64,000 nucleotides of DNA, taken from assembly GCA_964247055.1 (NCBI GenBank), contig OZ176055.1, positions 8,122,001 through 8,186,000 of the forward strand, given 5' to 3'. Shown here piece by piece: positions 28,301 to 43,300 of this stretch (position 1 is its first letter; each line of letters starts with the position of its first letter). Under the pieces are notes generated by a model that searched no databases, was not told the origin of the DNA, and worked only from the letters and a program-made list of their open reading frames with translations. The DNA comes from Paragordius varius (Eukaryota; Nematomorpha). Both the position numbers and the translations under genes were made by a program.

Positions 28301-31300
28301 ATTTAATCACACAATCAAACGTATTCGAAAGGTGGCGGATTATTGCCTAGCAAAGTTGGTTGACAATTTCCCACATTTGCTTTGGAACCGGGTCGTTATT
28401 AAAACTATGTTGGACCTTTTACATTTGCTGTCGAAATCTTTATATATGGTATACTACCTTTTTTGATGGAAATTTGACTTAAAAAATGAAAAGTTTAAAT
28501 ATTTTTTTTCCCATGGCGTTGGGATCGAAAATTTTCATTGAAACTATGTAGGGCCTTTTGCGTTCATTGTTAAAATCATTATATATGGTATACTACCTTT
28601 TTTTGATGTAGGAATTACTTAAATGAAATGTTTAAATCATTTTTCGTTCAACATTGGCTTTGGAATCAAAAATTTTCATCGAAACTATGTTATTGTTTAA
28701 AATCTTTATAAAGTGACCACGAACCTATTGCATTTATGCTAAATTCTTTATGTATGTTATACGCCCTTTTTTTGCTTTCTATATATCTTTGGAGTTAAGT
28801 TTCTACACCCCCTTTTAACGGACTCATAAAGTTAAGCTCAATTTTTAAAGTAATAAGCAAAGTAATGTATATAAATACGACAATTCACCACGAAATAATT
28901 TATACGTTGATCTAGAAATTTAAGAATTTGATATTTATATAGTAATTTATGCTTTTTTGGTTATTTTATCATGCGGACAAAATACCGAGCCCTATTTTTG
29001 GATAAATATACCCAGTAGTCAAAGGTATTTTTTACAAAAATTATGAGTTTAACTGACATATATAATTTATACCATTTAAAATTCAAATTCACAATCTATT
29101 CTTTCGAATTCACCCTAAATATAAATTGTGTGTTTTCGGGCTAATATAACTCATCATCATTTATACGAAATTATCTTTATGAAATGGTTTATTATTTTTT
29201 CAATATTATTTTAATTTTATACAAAATTTCATTTTTCTTTAAAATATATGAAAATATAGCTAATTAGAATCTCTAAAACACATATTTTTTTTGAGGGGGG
29301 GGGGGTGGGATTAATTCTTAGCGGGTGAATTTTATAGATGTAAATATAATATTTTTTTGCAACCTTTAGAGTCCAGATGATAATATTGAAGAATTTTATT
29401 ATGTGCCTGAAACGACATACAAAATTAGATTTATGGACGATATTGAAGGACGTGAAAAAATACTTCAAGATTTTACAGATCGTTGTAGCAGTTAAGATTT
29501 TTCCCCTATCTATAAATATTATTTAATTTTTTATCGGATAATTATTAACTGGTATATATATATATATATATTATATATGTATATATATATTTAACTTTTT
29601 ACCGTTAAAAACTTAATTTTATTGCATAAGGATGATATTAAGTTGGCTTGCTCAATGAAGCTTTTATTAATAATTACAAAGCTGCCTATAAGATTTTTTC
29701 TGATTAAATCGACCTAAATTAGAAAAAAACTAGCAATTTCAGGTAAAGTCAACCATATTTTTTGAATAATTTTATACCTATAGAGATGCGAAACATGGTA
29801 TTGTGAGATATGGTTCCTCATATTAAAGAATCTATTAGTTTAAAATAACCGTATATTACTTTATGTAGACATTTTACATATTTAACTCGATTTTTTTCGA
29901 AAATTTCCTGAAATATCTAATACCTTTATAATTCAATTTCACTTGAAATTTTTTTTGTATTAATTCATATTTTTATTTAGTGTTTTCCTATAAAAATTAT
30001 TATACAAAATATACCATTTACAGTTTAAATTCACCCTTTAACAATTTAAATTACCCTCAAACAATTCATATTCACTTTAAAATAAGTTATCGGTCTTTTA
30101 AGATTAAAAATTACCTTTAATTTATAATATTTTAAAAAAATGCAATTCTGTCTAAAATTAATATAATGCTGAAAAAATAATAAACTATGTCGCAAAAATA
30201 TATGATGAGTTATGTTACCCACATAATTTATAAATTTTTCTAGGGTGAATTTAAATTGTTCAGGGTGAATTTGAATTTCTTTGAGGGTGAATTTGAATTG
30301 TTCAAGGGGGAATTTGAATTATAAACGGTATATATAAATAGGTATAATACAAGAAGCTTTACGCTGGGCCCCAGTTGCTACCAAATCATGCCTTAAAAAT
30401 TATGTTAATGAAACGAGCGCATCAATATCTTTTGAAGGTATATTTTATATTTTGATTTTGATATTTAATGTCATATATTTTCTTAATTATGTATATCCTA
30501 TATTTGCTTGTTCTAAAATACGAGTTACATTAAAGTTTTTTTAAAAAATTATTTTAAAATAAAATTTTTATCGTAATTTATTTCCACAATCTCTGTTTTT
30601 CCTTTTTAAAAAGCTTAAAAATCACCAACTTTATTTGATATATATATATTATAAACATCACTATAAATCTATGAAAATTTATGTGAATTTTTATATAACC
30701 ACTTTTCAATCCATAAATTATATGTTTGACATTAAAAAATATTTTATTATCTTTTATTTTTTGGGGATTTTAAGGTTGTGCTTTTGATTACCATCAACAT
30801 GCAGGTTTATCCCTGGCGTTAGAATCTATCTTAAAGCATTCCGGACTAAATGCAAATGTTAGCCAATTAATGGTACATTTTTTTACATTTAAGCTCAATC
30901 TATAATTTATTTTTACAGCAAAAATCAATATAATACAAGCGAAACATGAAAACTAAAGTTTTTACATAGACAACCCTATAAACCCTAATTTTTTTACATA
31001 TAACTTATGTGTTTAAGTTTATAAAATATATAATAATAGATTGAATTAATTTACATCTCTATTTTCTTATTTTGCCAAAAAAATGAGGGTTAATTGGTTG
31101 TCTTTTTTAAAAAAATAATCTCTGTGTTTTAGTTTTTACCCTATGTCTCTATATTTCCAATTTGTACTGCAAATATTTTGTATTGCTCAGGGTAACTATT
31201 TTGATCGTTGGCCAAGTTGTGTTAAATTTGATACCTCGAAATTTTTGTCCGAAATCAATTTGCAAATACGTTTCCAAGGCGAAATTGAAGGATTAAAGGT

Positions 31301-34300
31301 AAGTATTTCTTTTTGTTTAACAAAATATTTTTTATCAATAGCAAAACCTTCTTATAATCAACCTTTTTTTAATTACGGTTGTTGCTTATTTCACATTATA
31401 GTAGGACAATTTGCAACACAGTAATGTATGGAAAAAACAACAAAATGGTGAATAAACAATTTATTCCATTCTTTTTTTCCATACACTCATGTGTTGCAAA
31501 TCGCCCTACTATAGTTTGAAATAAGTAACAACTATTAAAATGCATACTGAAAACACGCTTATAAATTAATTAAATAATGCTGTTTTTACGATTTTAAATA
31601 GGCTCCCAATATTAAGGATTGAAAGTTACCTACCTATCTATAAAAAATAAGAATTGTATATTAATTTTATATATTTTTTCTAAATTTTGAAAATGGATAC
31701 CATATTTCAATCAATATATTTATTTAATTTTTTTCGAAAAATTCATTTATTTTTTGGCATAGAAGGTCATGATACAAAAAATGAGCCATGTATTTTTTTT
31801 GACCTGGCGTTTACTGTTTATTGTAATAATCAGTTAATCTATAAATATATCTTAACAGAAATGAAATTTAAAACGTAGAAATATTTATTAAATTGAATGG
31901 TATTGCCTAAAATCTAATGGTATGCGTTAAATATAATATTAAAAGTAAATTTTTACCCAACTCTTTACAGGGTTACCTATAATATCTATGGTAATATCAC
32001 AAATTTTAAATCTAAAAATTAACTTTTTTACACCAATATTCATATAATAGGGTTACCTGAAGTTTGAACTATAATAGCAAATTATAAACTATTTTTTCAC
32101 GTCAATCTTCATTTAAGTAGCTTTACACAAAATGAGATTAAAAAAGTAATTTTCATATTTTTATATAGTGTTTAAATTAATATTTTTACGTGAAATGAAT
32201 TTTCATTAAAAAATTAATAGTTTTATTTTTACGTAAAATGAATTTTTTTCCAAAAAAATTAAAATTTTAGGCCGCTTATAAAGAGAAAGGGCTCAGCGAA
32301 ACACAGTTATCTCAATCACTCGTTCAAAAATTGGAATCAATCAGCACTAATCATATAAGCAATGAAATTTATCGTGATACCTATTTAAAGGCCACAGCTA
32401 TGATAATTTTTGCTACTGGTATACCTTGAGATTCTCTTGCAAAACACTAAAAATATATACTTGAAAATTAGTATTTCAATTGAAATTATAAATTAAAATT
32501 AGAATATCAATATTTTAAAAACATTAAGGCAACTTTTTTTTCAAAAGTGAAAATTAGTATTTCAATTGAAAATTTTATAAATTATAAGAGAAATCTTAAA
32601 AACATTAAGGCAACTTTTTTTTCAAGACAATTAAACTTTTTTAAATCTTGATTTTTCTTATAAAAATTTTATAATTACACATGTAAAATATATAATTGAT
32701 TATGTTAATTTTACTACACATTATTACATACTTGGCAGTTTAAAACAATGAATATTTAAAAAAAATTGATTTGTCCTTATGTTTTTTTACGTTTTATCTA
32801 TATAATTTAACTTTTTTATCGTGACACACACTTGTATTTTTCGCATAAAGAAAACGATGATTGTACTATTTTAGAGTTAGATGAAGATCTTTTACACCAA
32901 ATAGCATGGGCCTATTTGAATCGATTTAACATTACAACCATGGAAACGGTGGTTGAATGTTGGGAATGGTTATTAACATCTCGACCAGATTTGGAATTGA
33001 AAGTAGTCAAATTTTTTGTTTAAGAATAGTTTGAATCAATTTTATTAAAAATTAATTGTCTATACATTAGTTTTATTATATTTATGTAAATGTTTTTTTA
33101 ATATTGTTAGAATTTTTATAATAATTTTTTTATTAAAAATATTATAATACTCAATAAAGTTTTTACAATCTGATAACTCTTAATTTAAAATACCATCTCC
33201 TTTAAACATTTCATAAAACCTCAGTTCCAATATATATATACCATTTGCAATCAAGAGTGTCCTTGAACACTTCAAGTTGGTCCTTGAACAGTTCAAGTTG
33301 GTCCTTGAACATTTCAAGTTGGTCCTTGAACACTTGAAGTTGGTCCTTTGTTTTTTTTGTTTTGTTTTTAACTTTTACCTTGATCTATTTTATTGTTTTT
33401 AACCTATTTTCTATTATTTATCATAAAATCGATAACAACGTTAAATCTTTGAGTAACCGTATATCTTTATTAATTTCTTAAAATTTTGTATATTTATAAT
33501 ATTTTCATACGAAATGAAAAAATATATAAGTTTTCTGGGTTATTAATTACAAAAAACATTTAAAAGTTAATAATTTTATTCTGAAAAAAAAAGTTTGAAA
33601 CAAAAAAGTGGTTTTTCAATAAAAATGTTTTGTTCTAAATGAATAAATATATAATAAATAAAGAAAATTAGGTTAATTAATAAAAAAATAAATGCAAAAA
33701 TTATGGTTATATCAAAATTTAAAAATTATAATGACCAACTTGAAGCGTTCAGGACCATGAAATGTTTAAGGACCAACTTGAAGTGTTCAGGGACCAACTT
33801 GAAGTGCTCAAGGACCAAATTGAACTGTTCAAGGACCAATTTGTTCAAGGACACTCTTGAAGTGCAAATGGTATATACAATTTTTTGTTTAATATTTTAT
33901 ATTTTACTTTAGTTTTTACGTGAAATGTTTACCGCATGGGACTATTCAATGCAAAATAAAATGGGTATTTTTGAAGAGATTGATACAAGCTCAGCTAAAC
34001 AATCTACACCCCTGGCTTTGCGTGAAGGTATTCCGCTAAAACCCACGCAAATTAATATGGCACCCCATTTGATTTGGATTAAAGTTTTAATTTGAACAAT
34101 AATTTTATTATAAATTAACAATTTTTTTCGTTAGAACTGACTTTTTCAAATTAAAATGAAAGATAAATATGAAAAGAAATAATAAGCTTTAAGTAAACAG
34201 CGCCTTAATTGCGTACGGTTTTTGTGTTAGTTAAGAGATCTATTCTTAAAATATTTCGATTTTATTTTTCATTGATAATGAGCTAAAACAATAAAAAATT

Positions 34301-37300
34301 AAAATTTCATTTTTTCAATTTTAATATACATTAACCATATATATTAATGATAAAATTAAGGCGAAAAGGTATTTAATTACACTTTTTATTTTAAGATTTC
34401 AGCTTAATATTTTCCCAACCCACAATCAGCTTATTATAAGGAAGGGCTGGACGATATACACTGTAATATCAATATTTTTCTATATATGATAGTTTATATA
34501 CCAAAGGATTGAGGTAGCGAAATACAGTAATGATGATACCATTGAACTGTTTGCCCATTTCCTTAATTCGACTTTGTGTGACAGTACAGCGGTCGGAGCT
34601 CCTAAACCAATTATGTCTCGACACATTTCAACCATAAATTGTAGGTGAGTAAATAAATTGAAATATCCTATATATTTTGGTATAAAATGGAAATAGATTT
34701 AAGACCTTAAATTTTTTAGTAAAATATAATTGCATACGAAATTTAATAAACTTTGGAGCTTTTTCGGTATTTATTATGCAATGAAATCGTTGATAGAAAA
34801 TATATATAAAATTTTATAGTCAAAATATTTTGTTTTGTAATAGCATAAGTTTTTTGAAGATACCGTAATAATATTTTCTGACAAATTTCCTCCTTATAAG
34901 ATATATTTTACGAAAATCGAAATATATTTATTTATATAAAAAACAATATGGGTAAAAGAATTATGTTACGTGGTTTTTATAAAAATATTTCGTTTTTCTT
35001 TATACGATAAGATTTCGCTTACTTATAAATGCTTTTTCCCTCCTTCAAATGGATGATATAAGCAACAATATTTCCTCCTTGGTAACTCTGGAAGATAGCT
35101 TGAATGCAACGAATGATTTAGCGAATGTCCAACAATTATTAACACAATACCCAAATATGTCACAATCTGGTTTTAATTTTCTTTTTCTTTTTTTTTCGAT
35201 TAAAAAGATGGAATTTTGTATTGGTTGAATTTCAAATGTTTTTAATAAGATAGACATAATTTTGGATATAATTGATTGATATTTATGTTTAAAATTTGAC
35301 CGTTTGCCAATGTTTAATTTTAGTTTTATATGCAAAAGACATGCTTAAAAACAAAAAATTAACTGGTAAATTTTGAATTAAGATGCGTCTAAAAGACAAA
35401 TAATTGTATTAAATAATTTGAATTTTTACATTTTAAACAATAGCTCATGGTCGAAATTTTTTATTTAAAAATAATTTAAATAAATTTTTTATATACTTTA
35501 GGGAATATCTCTTCTTTACCCAAAATAACTTCAACATCCGATCAAGAAAAGATTTTTGCCGAGAACGGTCCTAATAAAACAACCAATGTACCAGATTCGA
35601 AATTAGTAAACGTCTTTTTACATATTACATTCATTTGCAGTAAAAGACAAATCTTTAAAATTAGAAATGACTAATATTTTTAAGGCAGCTATAGTTTTTC
35701 AATCTTGTTTTTTTTTCTATAAAAACTTAGGATTACAATTACGAAATATGTAATTAAGTGTGTTAGCAAATTACATATCTCTTACTTAATTTACAATCCA
35801 AAACTATAGGTTTTTCTAAAAAATTATGGCTTAAAAAATATAGTTGCTTTTTTAGATACTTATTTGTCTTTTAACTTTTAAATTTTATCTTTATAGTATT
35901 TTTTGCTAAAATTTTCTAAAAATTATTTTGTATATTTTTATAGCTTTCATCAGTTAATAATATGAAAAGCCTGTACGATCCAAATTCCACCAAACTCCTT
36001 TTGTTGGAAGATATGTATCCTGTCATAAAAAAGTTAGTTAATTAGTATTCTTTAAATATAAATTTTTTAGGTTATTTTATTAATTACAGTAAACATGAAA
36101 ACTTTATTATAAACAAAAAATATTAGATTAATATTTTTTTATACATAAAACCATATTTTTTGTCCTTATTTTTAATTGTCAAACACAAATGTAATAATCT
36201 TATCTTTATTTCCTATTTTCATTCCGAAAACGAGAGGTATTATAAATATAAATACGGAGCTTTTTTAAAAAAATATTTATTTTGCTTTTTATTTCGAAAA
36301 TATTATTTTATAATTTTATTTATACTGTTTACTCTTTATAAATATTATATTTTATTATAAATATATAATAGATATGCCATCAATATACGTTTTGTTAAAC
36401 GAATCTCATCAAAAAACTTGAATATAGTTGTGTTACGTGATAGAGTATACTCTATGGCTTTTGATTATTTCTGGTAATTTTTTTTAGTTTTAAAAATTTA
36501 AGAATATTGCGAATTTATATAATTTTGAAAAGTTAAGTTTGTTCATTGCAGTATATTTATTTTATAAAAATATAATTTTTTCTTCCCTATATAAATTTTT
36601 TTTATTCTATGTTCAAAATTTTTTTTATGATTCGTATTTAATATACCATTTACAGTTTAAATTTACCCTTGAGCAAATTAAATTTACCCTAAAATAAATT
36701 TTGTATTTTTTAAGATTATCTTAATTTTACAATATTTTAAAATATGAAATTCTGTTTAAAATTAATATAATGCTGAAAAAACATTAAACTATGTCGTAAA
36801 AATTTATTTCATATTAATGATGAGTTATATTATCCCGAAAACACATAATTTATTTTTAGGGTCAACTTGAATTGTTCAAGGGTGAATTTGAATTGTTCGA
36901 GGGTGAATTTAAATTGTTCAAGGGTGCATTTGAATTGTTCAAGGTTGGATTTGAATTGTTCAAGGGTGAATTTTAATTGTAACTATTATGCAATATCTAT
37001 AGTACACCTCCCCAGTGTCCCTCACAAAGTTCGGCATATTTGAAAGATGATGCGCTCGTTTTACTTAAATTTTGGCAAAATGTTGCGGTTGAAAAACGTT
37101 TCCTGAGGAATTTGATTTCTTTGAAACTGAAAGGTGGTATATCACATATATTTTGCTTCAAGACTTTTTTTAACTTAAAAAATTTTTTTAGGTTTGTGCG
37201 TTATTTTTTAATCGTAATATATTTTTAGAAAATTATAATTTTTTATACATTGTTATTTTAACGATGATACTACTAAACCATTTATATATTTTTACCGATA

Positions 37301-37313
37301 ATGGCACTTTCTT

Positions 37314-37371
<58 letters not shown>

Positions 37372-40300
37372 AAAAAAATATCTAATTTTTTTCTTTTAGA
37401 TCGATTCGATATATGTATGGAGCAGATTAGCAATGAAAATAATGTATGTTTCAACAATTTACCGTTTTTTAAATGTTTTTTTTCTATTTTTATATAAATA
37501 TATAGAGTATGGCAAAATATAAAAATAGTAACAGTAATAACAATAATGCAAGCAAAACGGCGGGAGAATCTGATTTAGCCAAAGAATTTATGCAAAAACG
37601 AAATCTGTTACTAACATTTTTGGTAAATATATACATATATATATATATATATATATTAGAAAGTTATTAATTATTTCCAAATAGTAGCAAATACAACAAA
37701 GGGCAGTATTATTGGCTAATAATATAGTAAAAAGTGAAAAAAACCAAAAGTCAATAATACTGCCCCCTTTTTGTATTTACTATTATTTGACAATAATAAA
37801 TAACTTTCTAGCAATGTATATACTTACTCATACTGTATATATTTTTTTTTTAAACATCAGGGTTTTTTCACAATATGTTAATAGGTATAATATATACAGT
37901 ATGCATTTTAATGGTTGCTTATTTCACACTATAGTAGGGCAATTTGCAACACAGGAAAGTATGAAGAAATAGGAAAGGAAATAATTGTTTTTTTAAAATT
38001 TTTTGTTTTTTCCATACACTACTGTGCTGCCAATTGTGAATTAAGCAACCATAATGCATACTCTATTTTACCAATCTTAATATTAATTTACTATTCTATT
38101 ATACACAAAAGTTGTTTTTAAAAAAACAGTGATGAAACAAATTAAGAATATTTTGCTTTATATTTCAATAAATGACTTCATTTACCGAAATGATATATAA
38201 ATTTAAGTATATCTAATAATATAATCTATTTTATTGGTAAATGTTTCATCCTTTCCGAAAAATAAAATAATTTTGTATTATTATTACTTATTCATATTAT
38301 TTCAGAAATAAAAATCAACTTTTGATTTTTTTGTTACATTCCAAAGGCAAATGAAATTGAAAGACTCATAGTTTGGCTTAATCCATTGAGTGAACCAAAT
38401 AAAATTTTGCCGAATGAAGATGCCATAGCACCCTGGAAAATTCAAAGTATCTCTGAGAAAACGTGGAGGGAAATGGCTCGTTTAGCTTGGACAATAAGCC
38501 CATCCCTGGCTGTTTACATGCCCCTACGGTAATTTTGGTGCTCTAGAAAAAATTAAATTTTTTTTATAAAATTAAATTATTTGGATTGTTTTAATGATGA
38601 TGAATTTAGCTTTGCTTTGGTTGCATTAATAATGAAAAAGAATGTAATTTTTTTTGTATTAAGTTTATTGGAAAAATTAACCGTTTTATTGGACATTAAG
38701 ATATCAACACTTACTTATATCAAAGCTCAGTATAGTTTTTAAATTAAAAATATAGCATTTGGATGAAAAAAAATTATAAATGTTTTTTTTTAATTTACGT
38801 CACTTTTTATACAAAATTACTCTGAAAATTGACAAAATCTTAGAACAAGACAAATGATTTTTTTATAACCAGCCATATTTTAATATTGTTATCAATTATA
38901 ACTATTTTATGCATCCTAAAACGATAGGGTAATTTTAAAAAATATGGGTTGTTGATGTTTTTTAAAAAAAAATATTTACCCTTTAATTTTACGTTTTATC
39001 TCTTGAATTTCAACAAATTACAACTTTTGTACCATTATTATCATAACAAAAATTTCATTTCGATAACCATTTTCTATTTTTTATCCAAAAAAATTTATTA
39101 ACTTACAGTCATGTATGTTTAGAATTGTCAGATATACGTTTTTAATTGATTTTACTTTGTTTTTAATTGTTTACAATAAATAAGCTATTATTATTTTAAT
39201 GCTTAAAAATGCGCATGTTGAAAGTTGACATATCAAACATTAAAACAATTAAAAACAAATTATAATCATTTAAAAACGAATTTCTGTCAATTCTACATAT
39301 ACATGACTGTACTTACTCGCTTATATATTCGCACACACAGATTTACATCATCGCAAGCCTTGAAAGATGAGGTAGGTAAATTGGTAGTTGCTCATAGTCA
39401 TAATGTTAGTCACATACCTGAAGCCCTAAGCTTACTTATAACACCAACTCGGGTCCAAACGGATGCCCGTGAAATATCTGCCATCTATAGTTGGGATGCA
39501 TCGACCATTCCTCCTACGGTAGCTCTAACGTTTTTATGTACGCGAATTTTCCCATACCATCCGCTCGTCGTACAATTTGCCATAAAAATATTGGAATCAT
39601 ATCCCCCGGTGAGTGTGATGTTTGATTTTGATATTTAAAGATTTTTTTTCAAGATTTGATGAAAATTTATCAGTTTTTATGAGAATTTGGTTAAATTTGG
39701 CATATAATAAAATTATATAAACGCTTCGACCATTCCTCCTACGGTAGCTCTAACGTTTTTGTGTACCCGAATTTTCCCGTACCATCCGCTCGTCGTGCAA
39801 TTTGCCATAAAAATATTGGAATCATATCCTCCGGTGAGTGTGTTTCGTAAATTATAATCTTGAAAAAAATTTGAGATTTGATGTTTTTCATAAGGTATTT
39901 ACAGTTTTTTGGTAATAGTTTTGGTGAAATTTGTGCATATAATAAAATTATATGAACGCTTCTATCATTCCTCCTACGGTAGCTTTAACGTTTTTATGTA
40001 CGCGAATATTCCCATACCATCCGTTAGTTGTACAATTTGCCATAAAAATATTGGAATCATATCCTCCGGTGAGCCTTGTTTGATTTTGATATTTAAAGAT
40101 TTTTTTGAAAAATTTGACGTTTTTATGAGAATTTTAAGGTTTTTTGGAATGAAAATTTTGGGGAATTGAATTTGGAATAGGGTTTAATTATATGAACGCT
40201 TCTATCATTCCTCCTACGGTAGCTTTAACGTTTTTGTGTACGCGAATTTTCCCGTACCATCCTTTGGTTGTACAATTTGCCATAAAAATATTGGAATCAT

Positions 40301-43300
40301 ATCCTCCGGTTAGTGTGTTTGGTAAACTATATAATTTTGAAAAAATCTGAGAATTTCAAGGGTTTTTCATGAGGTATTTGCAATTTTTTGGCAATAGTTT
40401 TGGTTAAATTTGGCATATGGTAAAATTATATGAACGCTTCTACCATTCCTCCTACGGTAGCTCTAACGTTTTTATGTACGCGAATTTTCCCATACCATCC
40501 GCTTGTCGTACAATTTGCCATAAAAATATTGGAATCATATCCTCCGGTGAGTGTGTTTCGTAAATTTTAATCTTGAAAAAAATTTGAAATTTGATGTTTT
40601 TCATGAGGTATTTGCAGTTTTTTGGCTATAGTTTTGGTTAAATTTGGTATATAATAAAATTATATAAACGCTTCTATCATTTCTCCTACGGTAGCTTTAA
40701 CGTTTTTATGTACGCGAATATTCCCATACCATCCGCTGGTCGTACAATTTGCCATAAAAATATTGGAATCATATCCTCTGGTGAGCGTGATGTTTGATAA
40801 TTAAAGATTTTTATGAAAATTTTGACTTTTTATGAGAATTTTAAGGGTTTTTAGAATAATAGTTTTGGTGAATTAAATTTGGAATAGGGTATAATAATGT
40901 TTTCATGTACTTTTTTACCATACCCACTAGTTTTACAATTTAATAAAAATTTTGGAATCTCATCCCCCAGTAATTATGTTAAATTTTATAGAATATTTAT
41001 GAGGTTTTATTTGAGTTTTTGATATTTTAATGAGGTTATTAAAGGTTTTTAGGATTATTTGTTTTGGTAAATTAAATTGATTATTATGAATGATTCAACC
41101 ATCCCTCTACTGTAACCTTACGTTTTTATGTACTCCAATTTTCCCATATCATTCGCGTTGTACAATCTTCTATAAAAAATTGGAATCTTACCCACCAGTA
41201 AGTGTTTTTGGTAAACTATACTATTAAAATTTTTGAGGTTTGATGTTTTGATTAGCATTGGGGGGAGGGGTATTTTTATGGTTTTGATAAATTAACATTG
41301 GAGTAAACTTTAATTATATGGATGCTTCTATCATTCCCCCTATCGTAGCTTTAACGTTTTTTATGTACGCGAATTTTCCCATATCATCCACTGATCGTAC
41401 AATTTGCCATAAAAATATAGAAATCATATTCCCCGATATGTAAGTTTAATGAATTTTAAATAAGATTTATGAGAGGTTTGATGGTTTTAATATAAAGTGT
41501 AAAATTAGGTGTGTCACCAATTTTGTTTTATATTCATTTTTTCGAAACTGAGATGATAGGGTATAGTTAAAATGGTTTTTATTTTAAAATATATATTTAT
41601 TAAGAACATATTTTAAATAGTTTTTAATTTATATAACGTGTTGGGTTATGAAATAAGTAATAGTAACGTGCTCAATACTTTACAATCGTAATCCTTTAAG
41701 TATAATAGAAAAAAGGAAACATTTTAAAATTTTCCCATCTATATATGAATATATCGATATTAGGAGGTTTTAATCTTTTACATCCCGCAATTGGTACAAG
41801 CTGTGCGCTATGATTCAATCGGTTATGTTAGCCAATTTTTGGTTGCCATGGGGATAAAATCTCAATTACAAGCACATCAGCTGATTTGGAACATGAAAAC
41901 TAACCAGTACATGGATGAGGAAGGCAAAATTAAAGATGGTATAACTTATATACTATTTTAGTTTTTTACATTGATAAAAGAATGTTTTTTTAAATTTTAA
42001 CAAGTTAACAGGTTAAATATAAAATTATAAGGCTTAACTTATATTTTTAAAAATAATGAAATTTATGTACATTTAAATTCTGTTTGATCAGGTAAAAATA
42101 TTTGACTATTTCCATGCGTACATCTTTTCCATCATAAAATATTTAATTTAACCATATACAAGCATATTTTAAATCTTATATTGTCCATTTATGTAGAAGC
42201 CCTTTACGATAAACTTGAAATGATTATGGCACAAATGACGAATCATTTTTCACCCGAAGCTCGGGCTTTTTACAATCGTGAATTCAATTTTTTTAAACAA
42301 GTATATTTCTACTTTTCAGTTCAAAATAAATTTCATTTTTGATTAACAGTATTCTAATATAATGATAAAATGGTTTATATGTTAAATTTAATCTTTATTA
42401 TAGTTTACGTTTATATGGAATAAAAAATTATTTCTATTTTAGATTTTTTTAAGGTTTATATTTTAACTGCATCGTTTGTAACCATCAAAAAATTAAAATT
42501 TCATTGTTTTGGTTAAGTTTTCTCGTACCCTAAACGAGCATTTTATTACTTAAAATAAGGTTTTTTAATAAATTACGATTATATTATTTGGTATTTCTTT
42601 TATAACTAATTTAATATAATTATTTTAAAGTTTTGTTTAAATATTGTAGATCACGAATGTAAGTGCAATCATAAGACCTTACCCCAAAGGGAAAGCTAGA
42701 AAAGAGGCTTGTTTAAAAGCGCTCAAGAAAATAAAAACTAAAGCTGGTTGTTATTTACCCTCAAATCCGGAAGCCTATATAATAGATATTGATTATGCAT
42801 CGGCTAATCCTATGCAGAGGTATACCAGGAAATATATTTAATTAATTACTTTTGATATATGTCTAATAGACATATAGAAATATAAATATTTATTATTTCC
42901 TCATGATATTGGCAAAATTGGAGTTGTATTTTTTATAAATAATATTGAATGAAAATTATATATATAAATTTTAATATTTTACCCGTCACCACAAGTATAT
43001 CCAGCTTTTATGCGCTATGCAAAAATATTTTAGTGATATTGATTTTATACTAACATGTAATTGATCACTTCTCCCTTAGATAAATTCGATTGTGGAAATA
43101 ATATTTCCTCGTTATGACCTACTTTTTTGTTGAGAAAACAAATTTATTTTAAAGTGTATCAACATCCGTTTTTTTCAATAATATTAAAAATATTAATAAA
43201 CTCAAAAATTTATTAAATTTTATTTTTACTCACTTTTGACTCATTATAAGGGCTCAAAATAGCCACAAGGTTTTTTTAACCTAAAAAACAGGTCCTACAG

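Noticed and set aside
37233-37497. Overlapping ORFs on both strands
   Set aside because: They are made by the TA microsatellite, apart from the real PI4KA exon 38 at 37400-37443.
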